Shown here: piece after piece, positions 35,844 through 44,915 of the stretch
Layout of the letters: each line of letters starts with the position of its first letter
Numbering within the stretch: position 1 is the stretch's first letter
Position numbers and translations under genes: made by a program
The notes under the pieces: generated by a model
What the model saw: only the letters and a program-made list of their open reading frames with translations
The model's database searches: none
What the model was told of the DNA's origin: nothing
NCBI GenBank assembly: GCA_034678545.1
Contig: JAXDBS010000044.1
Location: 44,314-108,313 of the forward strand
Length of the DNA stretch: 64,000 nucleotides
Source of the DNA: UBA5614 sp034678545
GTDB taxonomy: Bacteria; Cloacimonadota; Cloacimonadia; Cloacimonadales; Cloacimonadaceae
Direction of reading: 5' to 3'

Positions 35844-38119
35844 TGAAAAGGAAGAAAGCCAATCCCCAAACCCTGGAAAACGAGATCAGGGATATGTTTG
35901 CCAGGCTTCAGGGCGAAGCTGTCAATGTCAAGGACCTGATCGACCTTCTCTCTCTTTCCCACAAAGCATTTCCGGAAGTCAGGAATATTGTCCAGAGACT
36001 GGCTGACAGCGGTTTCATCCGCAAGGACAACCGCAAATACAAAATCATCGATGCGAACACTGCGGAGCAAAAACAGCAAAGAACATCGCCCAATCTGATC
36101 GAAGGCACGTTCGACGCCACCTCCCTGGCCCGCAACTATTCATTCGCCTTTGTCCGCACCGAGCAAGGGGATTTCTATGTCTCTGCCGAAGACACACTGA
36201 ACGCTTTCCACGGCGACACAGTTCTGATCGAACCGTATTACCGCAACAACAAGAGCGATTACTGCTATGTCCGTCGGGTGGTAAAACGCGCCAGCACCAG
36301 CCTGACCGGATCCCTCCAGCATAGCAGCGGCAGATATTATTTCATCTGCGGCAATCCCAAGATCCACCAGTGGTTCGATGTGACAGACCCGTGCGGAGCC
36401 TTGCCCGGCCTGAAAGTGGTGCTCGAAGTGATAAACTGGGGCAACCGCAACCTCAGCAAACCACCCGTGGGCAAAGTTACGGAAGTTCTGGGACCGGAAG
36501 GCAATCCCGACACGGAATTGCTGGCTGTGATCCGTCAGCATGCGCTGCCCCTGGAATTTGCAGAGCATCTCACAAGCGAGATCGAAGCCCTGCCTGAAGA
36601 TATAGATGTTAACGAGATCAGGAACCGCCAGGATTATCGACAGCTGGTGACCTTTACCATAGACCCTTCCTCCGCCAGGGATTTTGACGATGCCATCTCC
36701 CTGGAAACGACAGAGTCCGGATGGAGGCTCTATGTTCATATCGCTGACGTTGCGCATTATATCATACCCGATTCCAAGCTTTTTGCCGAGTGCCTGAACC
36801 GCGGAAACAGTTATTATTTCCCGCGCAAAGTCATTCCCATGCTGCCGGAAAAGCTTTCCAACAAGGTCTGCAGCCTGCGCCAGAACGAGGACAAGCTGAC
36901 CATGACCGTAGTCACCGACTTTGATGAAAAAGGCAATGCCAAGCGCCAGTCGCTGTGGGAAAGCGTGATCCGCTCCAATGCCAGGCTGGCTTACGAACAG
37001 GTGGACGAACTCTTTGAAGGCAAACCCGTTGACATTCCGGAAGCGGTTATCAGGCAGCTGCAGACAGCCCGCGAACTATCTTCCCTTCTGACTCAAAAGC
37101 GCCTCAAGGCGGGTTACCTGTTTTTTGATCTGCCTGAAACTGAATATGTCTATGATGAAGAAGGTTTCGTTCACCACATGACACAAAGCCTGGAAACCGA
37201 ATCCCACAAGCTGATCGAAAACTTCATGCTGGTGGCGAACCAGTTTGTGGCCGAACGCTTGACCGAGCTTGCCCCCAAGACCATGTACCGCGTGCACGAA
37301 CTGCCGGACATGGAAAAACTGGAGCGCCTGAGCATTTTGCTATCAGCATACGGCGTTAATCTCAGCTTCCGCGAGAATCTAAATTTCAGCCTGCAGCGGG
37401 TCCTGCGCGACCTTCCCGACGAAACCTTCCACCGCGTCTTCGACCGCCAGATCCTGCGCAGCCTGAAAAAAGCCAAATACACCACCGAGCATCTGCCCCA
37501 CTTCGGACTGGCCATGGAGACCTACACCCATTTCACATCGCCCATCCGCAGGCTCTGCGACCTGGTGATCCACCATCTCTGCAAGACCCATGTCCTGCAT
37601 TCTTCGAATTATAAACTCTCCTCTAAGCAACTGGTCAATTGGGCCACCATCGCCTCAGAGAAAGAGATCGTCGCCGACGAAGCCGAACGCGAGATCGAGC
37701 GCGTGATGAACACGATTTACATGAAAGAGCACGTCGGCGAAGTCTTTGACGGCATTGTCATCGGCATGAACTCGTCCTCTCTGTTCATCCAGCTGGACAG
37801 GTTTCCCATTTCGGGCGTCCTGAAAGTAAATCAGCTGCCCAGGGGTAAATGTATCTACGACGACAGGGCTCAGCGTTACAGGAACGACCGCAGCGGGGAT
37901 TTCTATCAGCTCATGGACAGCGTGCGCGTCCAGGTCATGCAGGTGACCGATGACGTATACTTCGAACTGGTTCAGGAAGAGGATTCGCACCGGCACCACG
38001 TTTCACCCTTGACACCGAAAGTCACTTTTCAAAAAAGGAAAAATTCTGGAAGGAACAAGCAACATAACTCCCGCGGAAGGAAAGGAAAAGGCAATGAAAA
38101 AACCCATCGGCGTGTTTGA
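35843..38119 (+). CDS. rnr: Ribonuclease R
   Basis: 758 residues. A 3'-5' exoribonuclease. Domains in order are an N-terminal helix-turn-helix (about 10-70), cold-shock domains (about 75-220), the RNB catalytic domain starting near 260 with PSSARDFDDAIS (Asp cluster) and HIADVAHYI, then TSPIRRLCDLVIHH. An S1 domain follows (about 630-715, VFDGIVIGMNSSSLFIQL). A Lys/Arg-rich tail (about 735-758) is typical of RNase R and helps bind structured RNA. murI begins 26 nt before its end. Confidence 0.94.
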   Translation: MKRKKANPQTLENEIRDMFARLQGEAVNVKDLIDLLSLSHKAFPEVRNIVQRLADSGFIRKDNRKYKIIDANTAEQKQQRTSPNLIEGTFDATSLARNYSFAFVRTEQGDFYVSAEDTLNAFHGDTVLIEPYYRNNKSDYCYVRRVVKRASTSLTGSLQHSSGRYYFICGNPKIHQWFDVTDPCGALPGLKVVLEVINWGNRNLSKPPVGKVTEVLGPEGNPDTELLAVIRQHALPLEFAEHLTSEIEALPEDIDVNEIRNRQDYRQLVTFTIDPSSARDFDDAISLETTESGWRLYVHIADVAHYIIPDSKLFAECLNRGNSYYFPRKVIPMLPEKLSNKVCSLRQNEDKLTMTVVTDFDEKGNAKRQSLWESVIRSNARLAYEQVDELFEGKPVDIPEAVIRQLQTARELSSLLTQKRLKAGYLFFDLPETEYVYDEEGFVHHMTQSLETESHKLIENFMLVANQFVAERLTELAPKTMYRVHELPDMEKLERLSILLSAYGVNLSFRENLNFSLQRVLRDLPDETFHRVFDRQILRSLKKAKYTTEHLPHFGLAMETYTHFTSPIRRLCDLVIHHLCKTHVLHSSNYKLSSKQLVNWATIASEKEIVADEAEREIERVMNTIYMKEHVGEVFDGIVIGMNSSSLFIQLDRFPISGVLKVNQLPRGKCIYDDRAQRYRNDRSGDFYQLMDSVRVQVMQVTDDVYFELVQEEDSHRHHVSPLTPKVTFQKRKNSGRNKQHNSRGRKGKGNEKTHRRV

Positions 38120-38909
38120 TTCAGGGGTAGGCGGCCTGACTGTCTATCGGGCCATCCGCAACCGCTTTCCCGAAGAGGACCTGATCTATTTCGGCGATAC
38201 AGCGCGGGTTCCCTATGGGCCGAAATCACCCAAAACGATCATTGAGTATTCCCTGCAAAACGCACGTTTCCTGCTCCAGCAGCAGATCAAGATCCTGGTC
38301 GTGGCCTGCAACACTTCATCCTCCGTCGCCTTGCCCCAGTTGCACAAGATCACCCGCATACCCATCATTGACGTTGTCCAGCCCGGCGCGGAGCAGGCTG
38401 TGATCAGTTCCAAATCCGGGCGCATCGGCGTGATCGGCACCGAAGGCACGATCCGCAGCGTTGCTTATACACAGGCCATCCAGTACATGAAACCGGATGC
38501 CCAGATCTTTTCCAAGGCCTGCCCCCTCTTTGTTCCCCTGGCCGAAGAAGGCTGGCATGATAGTAAAGTGGCTCTTGAGATCGCCAGGGAGTATTTGTTT
38601 GAGCTGCGGGAAAAGGAGATTGACACCCTTGTCCTGGGCTGCACCCATTACCCCCTTCTTAATGAAGTCATTGCTCAAGTCATGGGAGCAGGCGTCACCC
38701 TGGTGGACAGCGCGGAATCCATTGCCAACTATCTCAGCCGCCTGCTGCCCTCCGAACAGGATGGCGTAACGGGCAAGGACGAATTCTATGTCAGCGACAA
38801 CGAACAGAAATTCGCCCTGCTGGCCGGCCGCATCCTGGGGAAACTGACTTCCAGCCTCAACCGGGTCCGCCTGTTCGAAAGCTGGTTTGTGGATTCCAAC
38901 CAGGATTAA
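38094..38909 (+). CDS. murI: Glutamate racemase
   Basis: 271 residues. It makes D-glutamate for peptidoglycan. GVFDSGVGGLTVYRAI, YFGDTARVPYG, the first catalytic Cys in VVACNTSSSVA, and the second in LVLGCTHYPLL are all present. ATG 38094 lies inside the end of rnr (26-nt overlap), with AAGGAAAAGG as ribosome site. It is the last gene of the yicC-rnr-murI group. Confidence 0.95.
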   Translation: MKKPIGVFDSGVGGLTVYRAIRNRFPEEDLIYFGDTARVPYGPKSPKTIIEYSLQNARFLLQQQIKILVVACNTSSSVALPQLHKITRIPIIDVVQPGAEQAVISSKSGRIGVIGTEGTIRSVAYTQAIQYMKPDAQIFSKACPLFVPLAEEGWHDSKVALEIAREYLFELREKEIDTLVLGCTHYPLLNEVIAQVMGAGVTLVDSAESIANYLSRLLPSEQDGVTGKDEFYVSDNEQKFALLAGRILGKLTSSLNRVRLFESWFVDSNQD

Positions 38910-39171
38910 ATCTTTACTTTATATCCATAATTGTATTATACTGATACATAATAGATAACATAATACCGTGTGTCAACGTAAACGGACCCGTTTCTGACCT
39001 TGATTGAAAATCGAGCCAGTAACAAGTCACAGATAACCGTCAGGTAAAGCCAAAACTGCGGATATCTGACGGTGATTTGAAGCTTATTTGTTATCAGACG
39101 AGCAAACGGGAAGCGACTGACCGGGATAAGATATTATAATAAAGATAAACAAGATAAACAAGGAAAACCGC
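38910..39171. other. Intergenic region upstream of kce
   Basis: 262 nt without an ORF, AT-rich for its first 70 nt. It contains a small palindrome AAACGG-AC-CCGTTT around 38980-38993 and a loose hairpin ACCGTCAG/CTGACGGT (39036-39043 with 39066-39073) without a T-run. No riboswitch that I recognise. It probably carries the promoter for kce. Confidence 0.6.
39135..39140 (+). promoter_or_regulatory. Candidate -10 element of the kce promoter
   Basis: A perfect TATAAT lies 31 nt before the kce ATG, in a context ATATTATAATAAAG. No good -35 is found 16-18 nt upstream. Supported only by position and the hexamer. Confidence 0.35.
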
Positions 39172-40002
39172 ATGGAACCTTTAATCATTACCGCCGCTAT
39201 CACAGGAGCGGAAACAGCCCGCAAAGACCAGCCCAATCTGCCTGTCACACCTGTTGAACAGGCGCAGGCAGCGAAAGAATGTTTTACATCAGGAGCCCGG
39301 GTGGTGCATCTGCACGTCCGGAATGACGACGGCTCGCCCACCCAGAACCTGGAAAGGTTCAAGGAAGCCATTGACCGCATCCGCCAGGCCGTGCCGGAAA
39401 TGATAATCCAGATCAGCACGGGCGGAGCCGTCGGCGAGGATTTTGAAAAACGTCTGGCTCCCCTGCAGCTGAAACCGGACATGGGCACCCTGAATGCAGG
39501 CACAATCAATTTCGGGGATGACATCTTTATCAACCATCCCAAGGATATTGTCAAGCTGGCAGAGGCATTCAAGGAATACGGAGTGGCTCCCGAAATTGAG
39601 GTTTACGAATCCGGCATGGTCGATGTGGTCGCCAGGCTGGTGAACAAAGGCATTATCACACACACGCCCCTGCACGTGCAGTTTGTCCTGGGCGTGGCAG
39701 GCGCGATGAACGGCTCACCTGGTAATGTCATCTACATGAAAGAGCAGCTCGCCAAGTTTATTCCCGGCTCCACCTGGGCAGTGGCCGGAATCGGAAGATG
39801 GCATATCCCTGCTTCGCTAACGGCCATGGTCAACAACGGCCACATTCGCGTCGGCTTTGAAGATAATATCTACTACCATAAGAATGTGGTGGCTGACTCC
39901 AATGCCCAACTAGTTGCCCGCATGGCCCGCATCGCCGATGAGATCAACCGGCCCCTGGCCACGCCCCAGCAAGCCAGGCAGATACTCGGTCTCGCAGTAT
40001 AA
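39172..40002 (+). CDS. kce: 3-keto-5-aminohexanoate cleavage enzyme (BKACE family)
   Basis: 276 residues. Kce condenses 3-keto-5-aminohexanoate with acetyl-CoA to give aminobutyryl-CoA and acetoacetate in lysine fermentation. The zinc ligands His46 and His48 (RVVHLHVR), Glu14 (AITGAE) and the GFEDN motif with Glu230-Asp231 are all present. QISTGGAVGE, TLNAGTINFGDD and VAGIGRWHIP match the Ca. Cloacimonas enzyme that defined the activity (as I recall it). No kamA, kamDE, kdd or kal is in the window, so it is separated from the pathway. AAGG precedes the ATG. A paralogous BKACE with another beta-keto acid is possible. Confidence 0.87.
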   Translation: MEPLIITAAITGAETARKDQPNLPVTPVEQAQAAKECFTSGARVVHLHVRNDDGSPTQNLERFKEAIDRIRQAVPEMIIQISTGGAVGEDFEKRLAPLQLKPDMGTLNAGTINFGDDIFINHPKDIVKLAEAFKEYGVAPEIEVYESGMVDVVARLVNKGIITHTPLHVQFVLGVAGAMNGSPGNVIYMKEQLAKFIPGSTWAVAGIGRWHIPASLTAMVNNGHIRVGFEDNIYYHKNVVADSNAQLVARMARIADEINRPLATPQQARQILGLAV

Positions 40003-40016
40003 ATGGAGGTGGGGGG

Positions 40017-42269
40017 ATGAAGCTATCTGAAAACGCGATCAAGGTGTTAGAAAAAAGGTATTTCAAAAAGAATAAAACGGGCGACACGGTTGAGGACTGG
40101 AAGGGCATGCTTATCCGGATCAGCGATAACATCTCCGCCGGAGATAAGGTAAAGGCCAAACGGTATTACAAGCTGATGGACTCGGGACTTTTCCTGCCGA
40201 ATTCACCCACTCTAATGAACGCGGGCAGTGACCTGCAGCAGCTTTCCGCCTGTTTTGTCCTGCCGATCGAAGACAGTATGGAAAGCATTTTCGAGACAGT
40301 CAAAAACGCCGCCCTCATTCACAAGAGCGGCGGCGGCACTGGCTTCAGCTTCAGCCGGCTGCGCGAGGCCAATTCCAGAGTGCGCTCCACCAATGGCGTA
40401 TCCAGCGGCCCCATCTCATTTTTAAAAGTCTACAATGCCGCCACCGATGCAGTAAAACAAGGCGGAACCAGGCGCGGCGCCAATATGGCCATCCTCAATG
40501 TCGACCATCCGCAAATCCTGGATTTCATCACCTGTAAGGATGATGCCACCCAACTCACTAATTTCAACCTGAGTGTCGGCCTGACCGAAGAATTCATGCG
40601 GGCAGTCTATCAGGACGAAGAATATGAACTGGTCTCCCCCGCCACCCGCAAAGTCAAAGAGAAACTCAAGGCACGTGATGTGTTTGATCTCATCGTTGAC
40701 ATGGCATATAAAAACGGCGAACCCGGCATCGTATTCCTTGACCGGATCAATAAGCACAATCCAACCCCGGAACTTGGTGCCATAGAATCCACCAATCCCT
40801 GCGGCGAACAGCCTCTGCTAGCTTATGAAGCCTGCAACCTGGGTTCGATTAATCTGTCCGCCCTGGTTGACAAAGGCAAGATCGACTGGGATGCTCTCAA
40901 ACAGGCAGTCCGCGAGAGCGTGGCTTTTCTGGACGATGTGATCAATGCTTCCCGTTTCCCTTTGCCCGAAATAGACACCATGGCACGGGGCAACCGCAAG
41001 ATCGGCCTCGGAGTCATGGGTTGGGCGGACCTCCTGTATCAGTTGAAAATACCCTACGCCAGCGAGAAAGCGATCCAACTGGCGGAAGAGGTCATGGAGT
41101 TCATCGACTATCACGCCAAACAAAGATCCAAGGAACTGGCACAGGAAAAGGGCAGCTTTCCCAATTTCCCGCAAAGCGTATATGCCGAAGGCAAGTTAAT
41201 CAGAGAAAAGTATAAACAGGATTGGAACAGGCTGATCCGCGAGATCCAGTCCAACGGCCTTCGTAATGCCACTGTCTCAACTATCGCGCCAACCGGCACG
41301 ATTTCCATGATTTTGGACACTTCCAGCGGGATAGAGCCGCAGTTTTCACTTGTCTTTACCAAACACGTAATGGACGGCGAGCAGCTGCTCTATGTCAATA
41401 AATGGTTTGAACAGGCTTTAAGAGAAGCCGGGCTGTACAGCAAGTCCATTCTGGAAAAAGTGGCCGCCGCCGGCAGCGTCCAAGCCATCAAGGAGATCCC
41501 GGAAAAGCTGCGCAAGGTTTTTCAGACAGCCCATGACATCAGTCCGGAATGGCATATCAGGATGCAGGCCGCCTTTCAGAAATACACTGACAATGCTGTC
41601 AGCAAAACGATCAATTTTCACCGGGAAGCCTGCCGTGACGACATCCGCATGGCGTTCGAATATGCCTATCAGCTTGGCTGCAAAGGCCTGACCGTGTACA
41701 GGGACGGCAGCCGGGACAACCAGGTCCTGCAGACTGCCGCCAGCCAGGAAAGGAAACCAGGCAAGGAAAAGAAAGTAGCTCCCCGCAACCGTCCGGAAAT
41801 TACTCAAGGTATTACCCAAAAGATCGAAACCGGCTGCGGCCACATGTATGTCACGATCAATTCCGACGAGTTTGGAGCTTGCGAAATCTTTGTCCAGATG
41901 GGAAAAGTGGGCGGATGCGCCTCGGCCCAGTTGGAAGCCATCGCGCGGTTAGCCTCGCTTGCCCTGCGCTCAAATTTAAAGCTGGAATCCCTGGTCAGGC
42001 AGTTGAAAGGCATCCGCTGCCAATCACCGATGTGGAACAAAGGCAAGATGATCACCTCCTGCGGGGATGCGGTGGGGCAAGCTTTGGATCAGTATCTGGC
42101 CATGAACCTCAACGGCAACCAGCAATTGAGCTCGATCACAGTCAAAACTTCTGAACCGGAAGAATACGGCTCTCAAAGAATGATTGCCAACTGCCCCGAA
42201 TGCGGAGGATCCATTGAGCATCTCGAAGGTTGCCTGAAATGCCCGTCCTGCGGCTGGTCCAAATGTTAA
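40017..42269 (+). CDS. nrdJ: Adenosylcobalamin-dependent ribonucleoside-diphosphate reductase (class II)
   Basis: 750 residues. NSPTLMNAG, SACFVLPIEDSM, HKSGGGTGFSFSRLRE and the active-site NPCGEQPLLAYEACNLGSINL are the class II reductase motifs. The C-terminal region (from about 590) carries the NrdJ-specific domain and the redox and zinc Cys (CPECGG and CPSCGWSKC). AdoCbl supplies the radical, so this enzyme does not need NrdG. GAGGTGGGG lies directly upstream of the ATG, and kce ends 14 nt before, so the two are cotranscribed. Together with nrdDG the cell has two reductase classes. Confidence 0.95.
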   Translation: MKLSENAIKVLEKRYFKKNKTGDTVEDWKGMLIRISDNISAGDKVKAKRYYKLMDSGLFLPNSPTLMNAGSDLQQLSACFVLPIEDSMESIFETVKNAALIHKSGGGTGFSFSRLREANSRVRSTNGVSSGPISFLKVYNAATDAVKQGGTRRGANMAILNVDHPQILDFITCKDDATQLTNFNLSVGLTEEFMRAVYQDEEYELVSPATRKVKEKLKARDVFDLIVDMAYKNGEPGIVFLDRINKHNPTPELGAIESTNPCGEQPLLAYEACNLGSINLSALVDKGKIDWDALKQAVRESVAFLDDVINASRFPLPEIDTMARGNRKIGLGVMGWADLLYQLKIPYASEKAIQLAEEVMEFIDYHAKQRSKELAQEKGSFPNFPQSVYAEGKLIREKYKQDWNRLIREIQSNGLRNATVSTIAPTGTISMILDTSSGIEPQFSLVFTKHVMDGEQLLYVNKWFEQALREAGLYSKSILEKVAAAGSVQAIKEIPEKLRKVFQTAHDISPEWHIRMQAAFQKYTDNAVSKTINFHREACRDDIRMAFEYAYQLGCKGLTVYRDGSRDNQVLQTAASQERKPGKEKKVAPRNRPEITQGITQKIETGCGHMYVTINSDEFGACEIFVQMGKVGGCASAQLEAIARLASLALRSNLKLESLVRQLKGIRCQSPMWNKGKMITSCGDAVGQALDQYLAMNLNGNQQLSSITVKTSEPEEYGSQRMIANCPECGGSIEHLEGCLKCPSCGWSKC

Positions 42270-42332
42270 CATTTGACAAAAAGACCTCTTCGCCTTTTTA
42301 GGAACAGAATTTATTAAGAGTCCGGAGATATT

Positions 42333-43094
42333 ATGCGCTGCCAGCATTGCAATGAAAAACTTGCCGTCCACGATTTATGGTGCGCCAAATGTGGCAAAAG
42401 GACTGAAGTCCTTTCGAAGCATTTGTCAGCCACGAAAAGCCTGAACGAAACCTGGAATAAATACAAAGCGGTCCGCGGCGTGAATTTCCCCACTGGTATC
42501 TGGGCTGCCCTGCTGGGAGCGCTGCCTTTAATTATCCTTGTTTGGCTGCTGAACTTTGGCCTGCCGCAGCTTCCTTTCTGGCAATACATCCTGATCCATT
42601 CTGTCGTGTGGATTCTGTTTGTGCCCCTGTTAATAGTTCCGTTCCAGGCTGTGACGGCCATTGATGATAACAGGATACCGGTTGGCTCTTATTTCCGATC
42701 ATACAAATTCCATTTCAGGTTTTTGCCCTTGGTTTTCGTTTCCGTTGTTTTTTATTTAGCTATATTCTTTGTCTGCCAGGGCGATCCGATCCTCAATCTA
42801 GTTTGGCTCGTTCTGGTGCTATATTGGATACCGATTGTGCTGCCGGTCCCAGTTTTGATGTATAGATACAAAGTCGGTTCTTTCAAGGCGATTGCCATGT
42901 CATACAAACATGCCGGCGATGTCAGGTGGAACACATTTCTTCTTGCCATGATCCTGGCCTTGGCCAATGTCATTGCTGCAATCTGCCTGATCGTCGGATT
43001 GGCAGTCACGATACCTTTTACCTGGCTGGCCATTCGAGACTATGTGGATAGGCTTATCGAACATGAGCTGTTTGAAGACCGGAAACATTCATGA
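42333..43094 (+). CDS. Zinc-ribbon multi-pass membrane protein
   Basis: 253 residues. An N-terminal zinc ribbon (CQHC and CAKC, residues 3-20) precedes about five hydrophobic helices (from about 55 to 240). The layout resembles uncharacterised DUF/Yip-like envelope proteins. Its stop overlaps the apbE start (ATGA), so the two are coupled. No function can be assigned. Confidence 0.7.
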   Translation: MRCQHCNEKLAVHDLWCAKCGKRTEVLSKHLSATKSLNETWNKYKAVRGVNFPTGIWAALLGALPLIILVWLLNFGLPQLPFWQYILIHSVVWILFVPLLIVPFQAVTAIDDNRIPVGSYFRSYKFHFRFLPLVFVSVVFYLAIFFVCQGDPILNLVWLVLVLYWIPIVLPVPVLMYRYKVGSFKAIAMSYKHAGDVRWNTFLLAMILALANVIAAICLIVGLAVTIPFTWLAIRDYVDRLIEHELFEDRKHS

Positions 43095-44137
43095 ACCGCA
43101 AGGAAATAGTATCTCTGATCATTCTTATCTTGGTCCTGGCCTTTGGCTTTTATAGGTATAAAACTGTCAAATATACTACCGAGAAGTCCAAGTTTATCAT
43201 GGACACATGGGTTCGGGTTACTGCGACAGCCAAGTCTAAAAATGTCGGCAAAATGATCGACCAGACCTTTACCTATATGGAAAACCTCGAGATGGTGCTA
43301 AGCGAGTACGAACCTGAAGGGTGGTTGTGGAAAGTCAACCAATCCAGGCAATCAAACTTTCCCATGGATCAGGACGCATTCCAGATCCTGCAATTGGCAG
43401 ACAGCTTGTACCGCTTGACTGGAGGGAAATTTGACATAACGATCAAGCCGGTGTTTGACTTGTGGAAATTCGGCTCCGGAGATTCATTGGTCTCGGATTC
43501 CATCCTCACACCTGCCATCACACACATACTCCCGGACTCCTTGCTGATCAAGGAAAAACTCAAACTCGTCGGATTCGACAGGATCCGCTTCGATCAAGAA
43601 TATCTTTATAAACCCTCTGGCATGCAGCTCACTTTCGGAGCTCTGGCCAAAGGGTACATTGTGGATAGGGCGCATGAATACATGCACTCGCTGGGAGTCC
43701 TGAAGGGAAGTATTGATTGCAGCAGCAGCATGGTTTTTTGGGGCAACAAGCTCCTGCCTAATGTTGTCGGGATCACGCACCCTCGCAGATTGAACGAGGT
43801 GATCGCTACCCTGCAGGTTAGGGATATTGCCATCGGCACTTCCGGGGACTATCAGCAGTGCTTCGATTTGGACAGCCTGCGCTATCATCATATCCTCGAC
43901 GCCCATACTGGATATCCCGTTAAAGATGTCTTTTCAGTCACCGTCCTCAATCCTTCCGCTTTCCTTGCAGACGGGCTTTCCACTGCGGTCTTTCTCATGG
44001 ACCCGGAACAAGCCCTGGAGCAAATCAAACAGATACCCAATACCAATGCCATTATCTACTTCAGAAAAAACAACACAATCACGTCACTAAAATCGATTGG
44101 CATAAAATCGATGATACAAAGTGAAAAAATCCAGTAA
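43091..44137 (+). CDS. apbE: FAD:protein FMN transferase
   Basis: 348 residues. It attaches FMN covalently to Thr of target flavoproteins such as RnfG/D or NqrB/C. An N-terminal helix (about 5-20) anchors or exports it. Family hallmarks are the early Met in FIMDTWVRV, LSEYEPEGWLWKVN, the GALAKGYIVDRA loop, HHILDAHTGYPV and the Mg-binding LADGLSTAVFLM. No rnf or nqr gene is in the window. It overlaps folE2 by 17 nt. Confidence 0.92.
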   Translation: MNRKEIVSLIILILVLAFGFYRYKTVKYTTEKSKFIMDTWVRVTATAKSKNVGKMIDQTFTYMENLEMVLSEYEPEGWLWKVNQSRQSNFPMDQDAFQILQLADSLYRLTGGKFDITIKPVFDLWKFGSGDSLVSDSILTPAITHILPDSLLIKEKLKLVGFDRIRFDQEYLYKPSGMQLTFGALAKGYIVDRAHEYMHSLGVLKGSIDCSSSMVFWGNKLLPNVVGITHPRRLNEVIATLQVRDIAIGTSGDYQQCFDLDSLRYHHILDAHTGYPVKDVFSVTVLNPSAFLADGLSTAVFLMDPEQALEQIKQIPNTNAIIYFRKNNTITSLKSIGIKSMIQSEKIQ

Positions 44138-44915
44138 AGAATCCCAGCCTGGAATTCCCGATCTACAGAGCCAGCCAGACAAAAGGCTTATCACAATTGA
44201 CAAAGTCGGAGTCAAGGGCATCAGCTATCCCATTATCGTGTCCGACCGGAGCAGGAAGGTGCAACACACCATCGCCCTGATCAATTGCTATGTGGAACTG
44301 CCCCACTATCACCGCGGTACTCATATGTCACGCTTTGTCGAAATCCTAAATCATTATCACGAGGAAGATATCATCTTCAACCTTGAAAATATGCTGGCTG
44401 AAGTTCGCCATTCCCTGAAAGCTAATGCCTCCTTCATTGAGTTAACCTTCCCGTACTTTATGCAGAAGTCTGCCCCTGTTTCAGGCATAGCCTCCTACCT
44501 GAATTACGAATGCACTTTCCGAGCCTCCCTTTATGACAAATATGACTTTTGGATAGGTGTCAGAGTGCCGGTAACCACACTTTGCCCCTGCTCCCGCGAA
44601 ATCAGTGATTATGGCGCTCACAACCAGCGGTCGGAAGTGAAACTTGCTGTCCAATACAGGGATTTCATCTGGTTGGAGGAACTCATAGAATTGATCGAAC
44701 AAACCTGCAGTTGCGATATCTATCCCCTGTTAAAGCGCGAAGACGAAAAATACGTGACTGAAAAAGCCTACGATAATCCGATGTTTGTCGAAGACATAAT
44801 CCGCGAGCTGACGGCCAAACTTAATACTGATAAACGTATCCTGCACTTCGAGCTGGAATCAGAGAACTTTGAATCCATCCACAATCACAGTGCATATGCC
44901 TTCAAGAAGAAATGA
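44121..44915 (+). CDS. folE2: GTP cyclohydrolase FolE2 (type IB)
   Basis: 264 residues. It makes dihydroneopterin triphosphate from GTP for folate synthesis, and also feeds deazaguanine synthesis. DKVGVKGISYPI, the THMSRFVEIL helix and TTLCPCSREISDYGAHNQRS, containing the catalytic Cys, are diagnostic of the metal-flexible FolE2 rather than FolE. The start is a GTG at 44121 inside apbE; no better start is available. It supplies the same pathway as folP at 6555. Confidence 0.94.
   Translation: MKKSSKESQPGIPDLQSQPDKRLITIDKVGVKGISYPIIVSDRSRKVQHTIALINCYVELPHYHRGTHMSRFVEILNHYHEEDIIFNLENMLAEVRHSLKANASFIELTFPYFMQKSAPVSGIASYLNYECTFRASLYDKYDFWIGVRVPVTTLCPCSREISDYGAHNQRSEVKLAVQYRDFIWLEELIELIEQTCSCDIYPLLKREDEKYVTEKAYDNPMFVEDIIRELTAKLNTDKRILHFELESENFESIHNHSAYAFKKK

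Noticed and set aside
36140..36757. 205-residue minus-strand open frame opposite rnr
   Set aside because: It lies wholly within the well-conserved cold-shock/RNB region of rnr and has no motif of its own.
38910..39171. Cobalamin riboswitch upstream of kce-nrdJ
   Set aside because: A B12-dependent gene follows, but I could not find a B12-box-like conserved core or a terminator/anti-terminator pair. The only hairpins are short and lack a T-run.
42270..42310. AAAAAG...CTTTTT downstream of nrdJ as an intrinsic terminator
   Set aside because: Only six A-T-rich pairs match, around a 10-nt loop, too weak to call.
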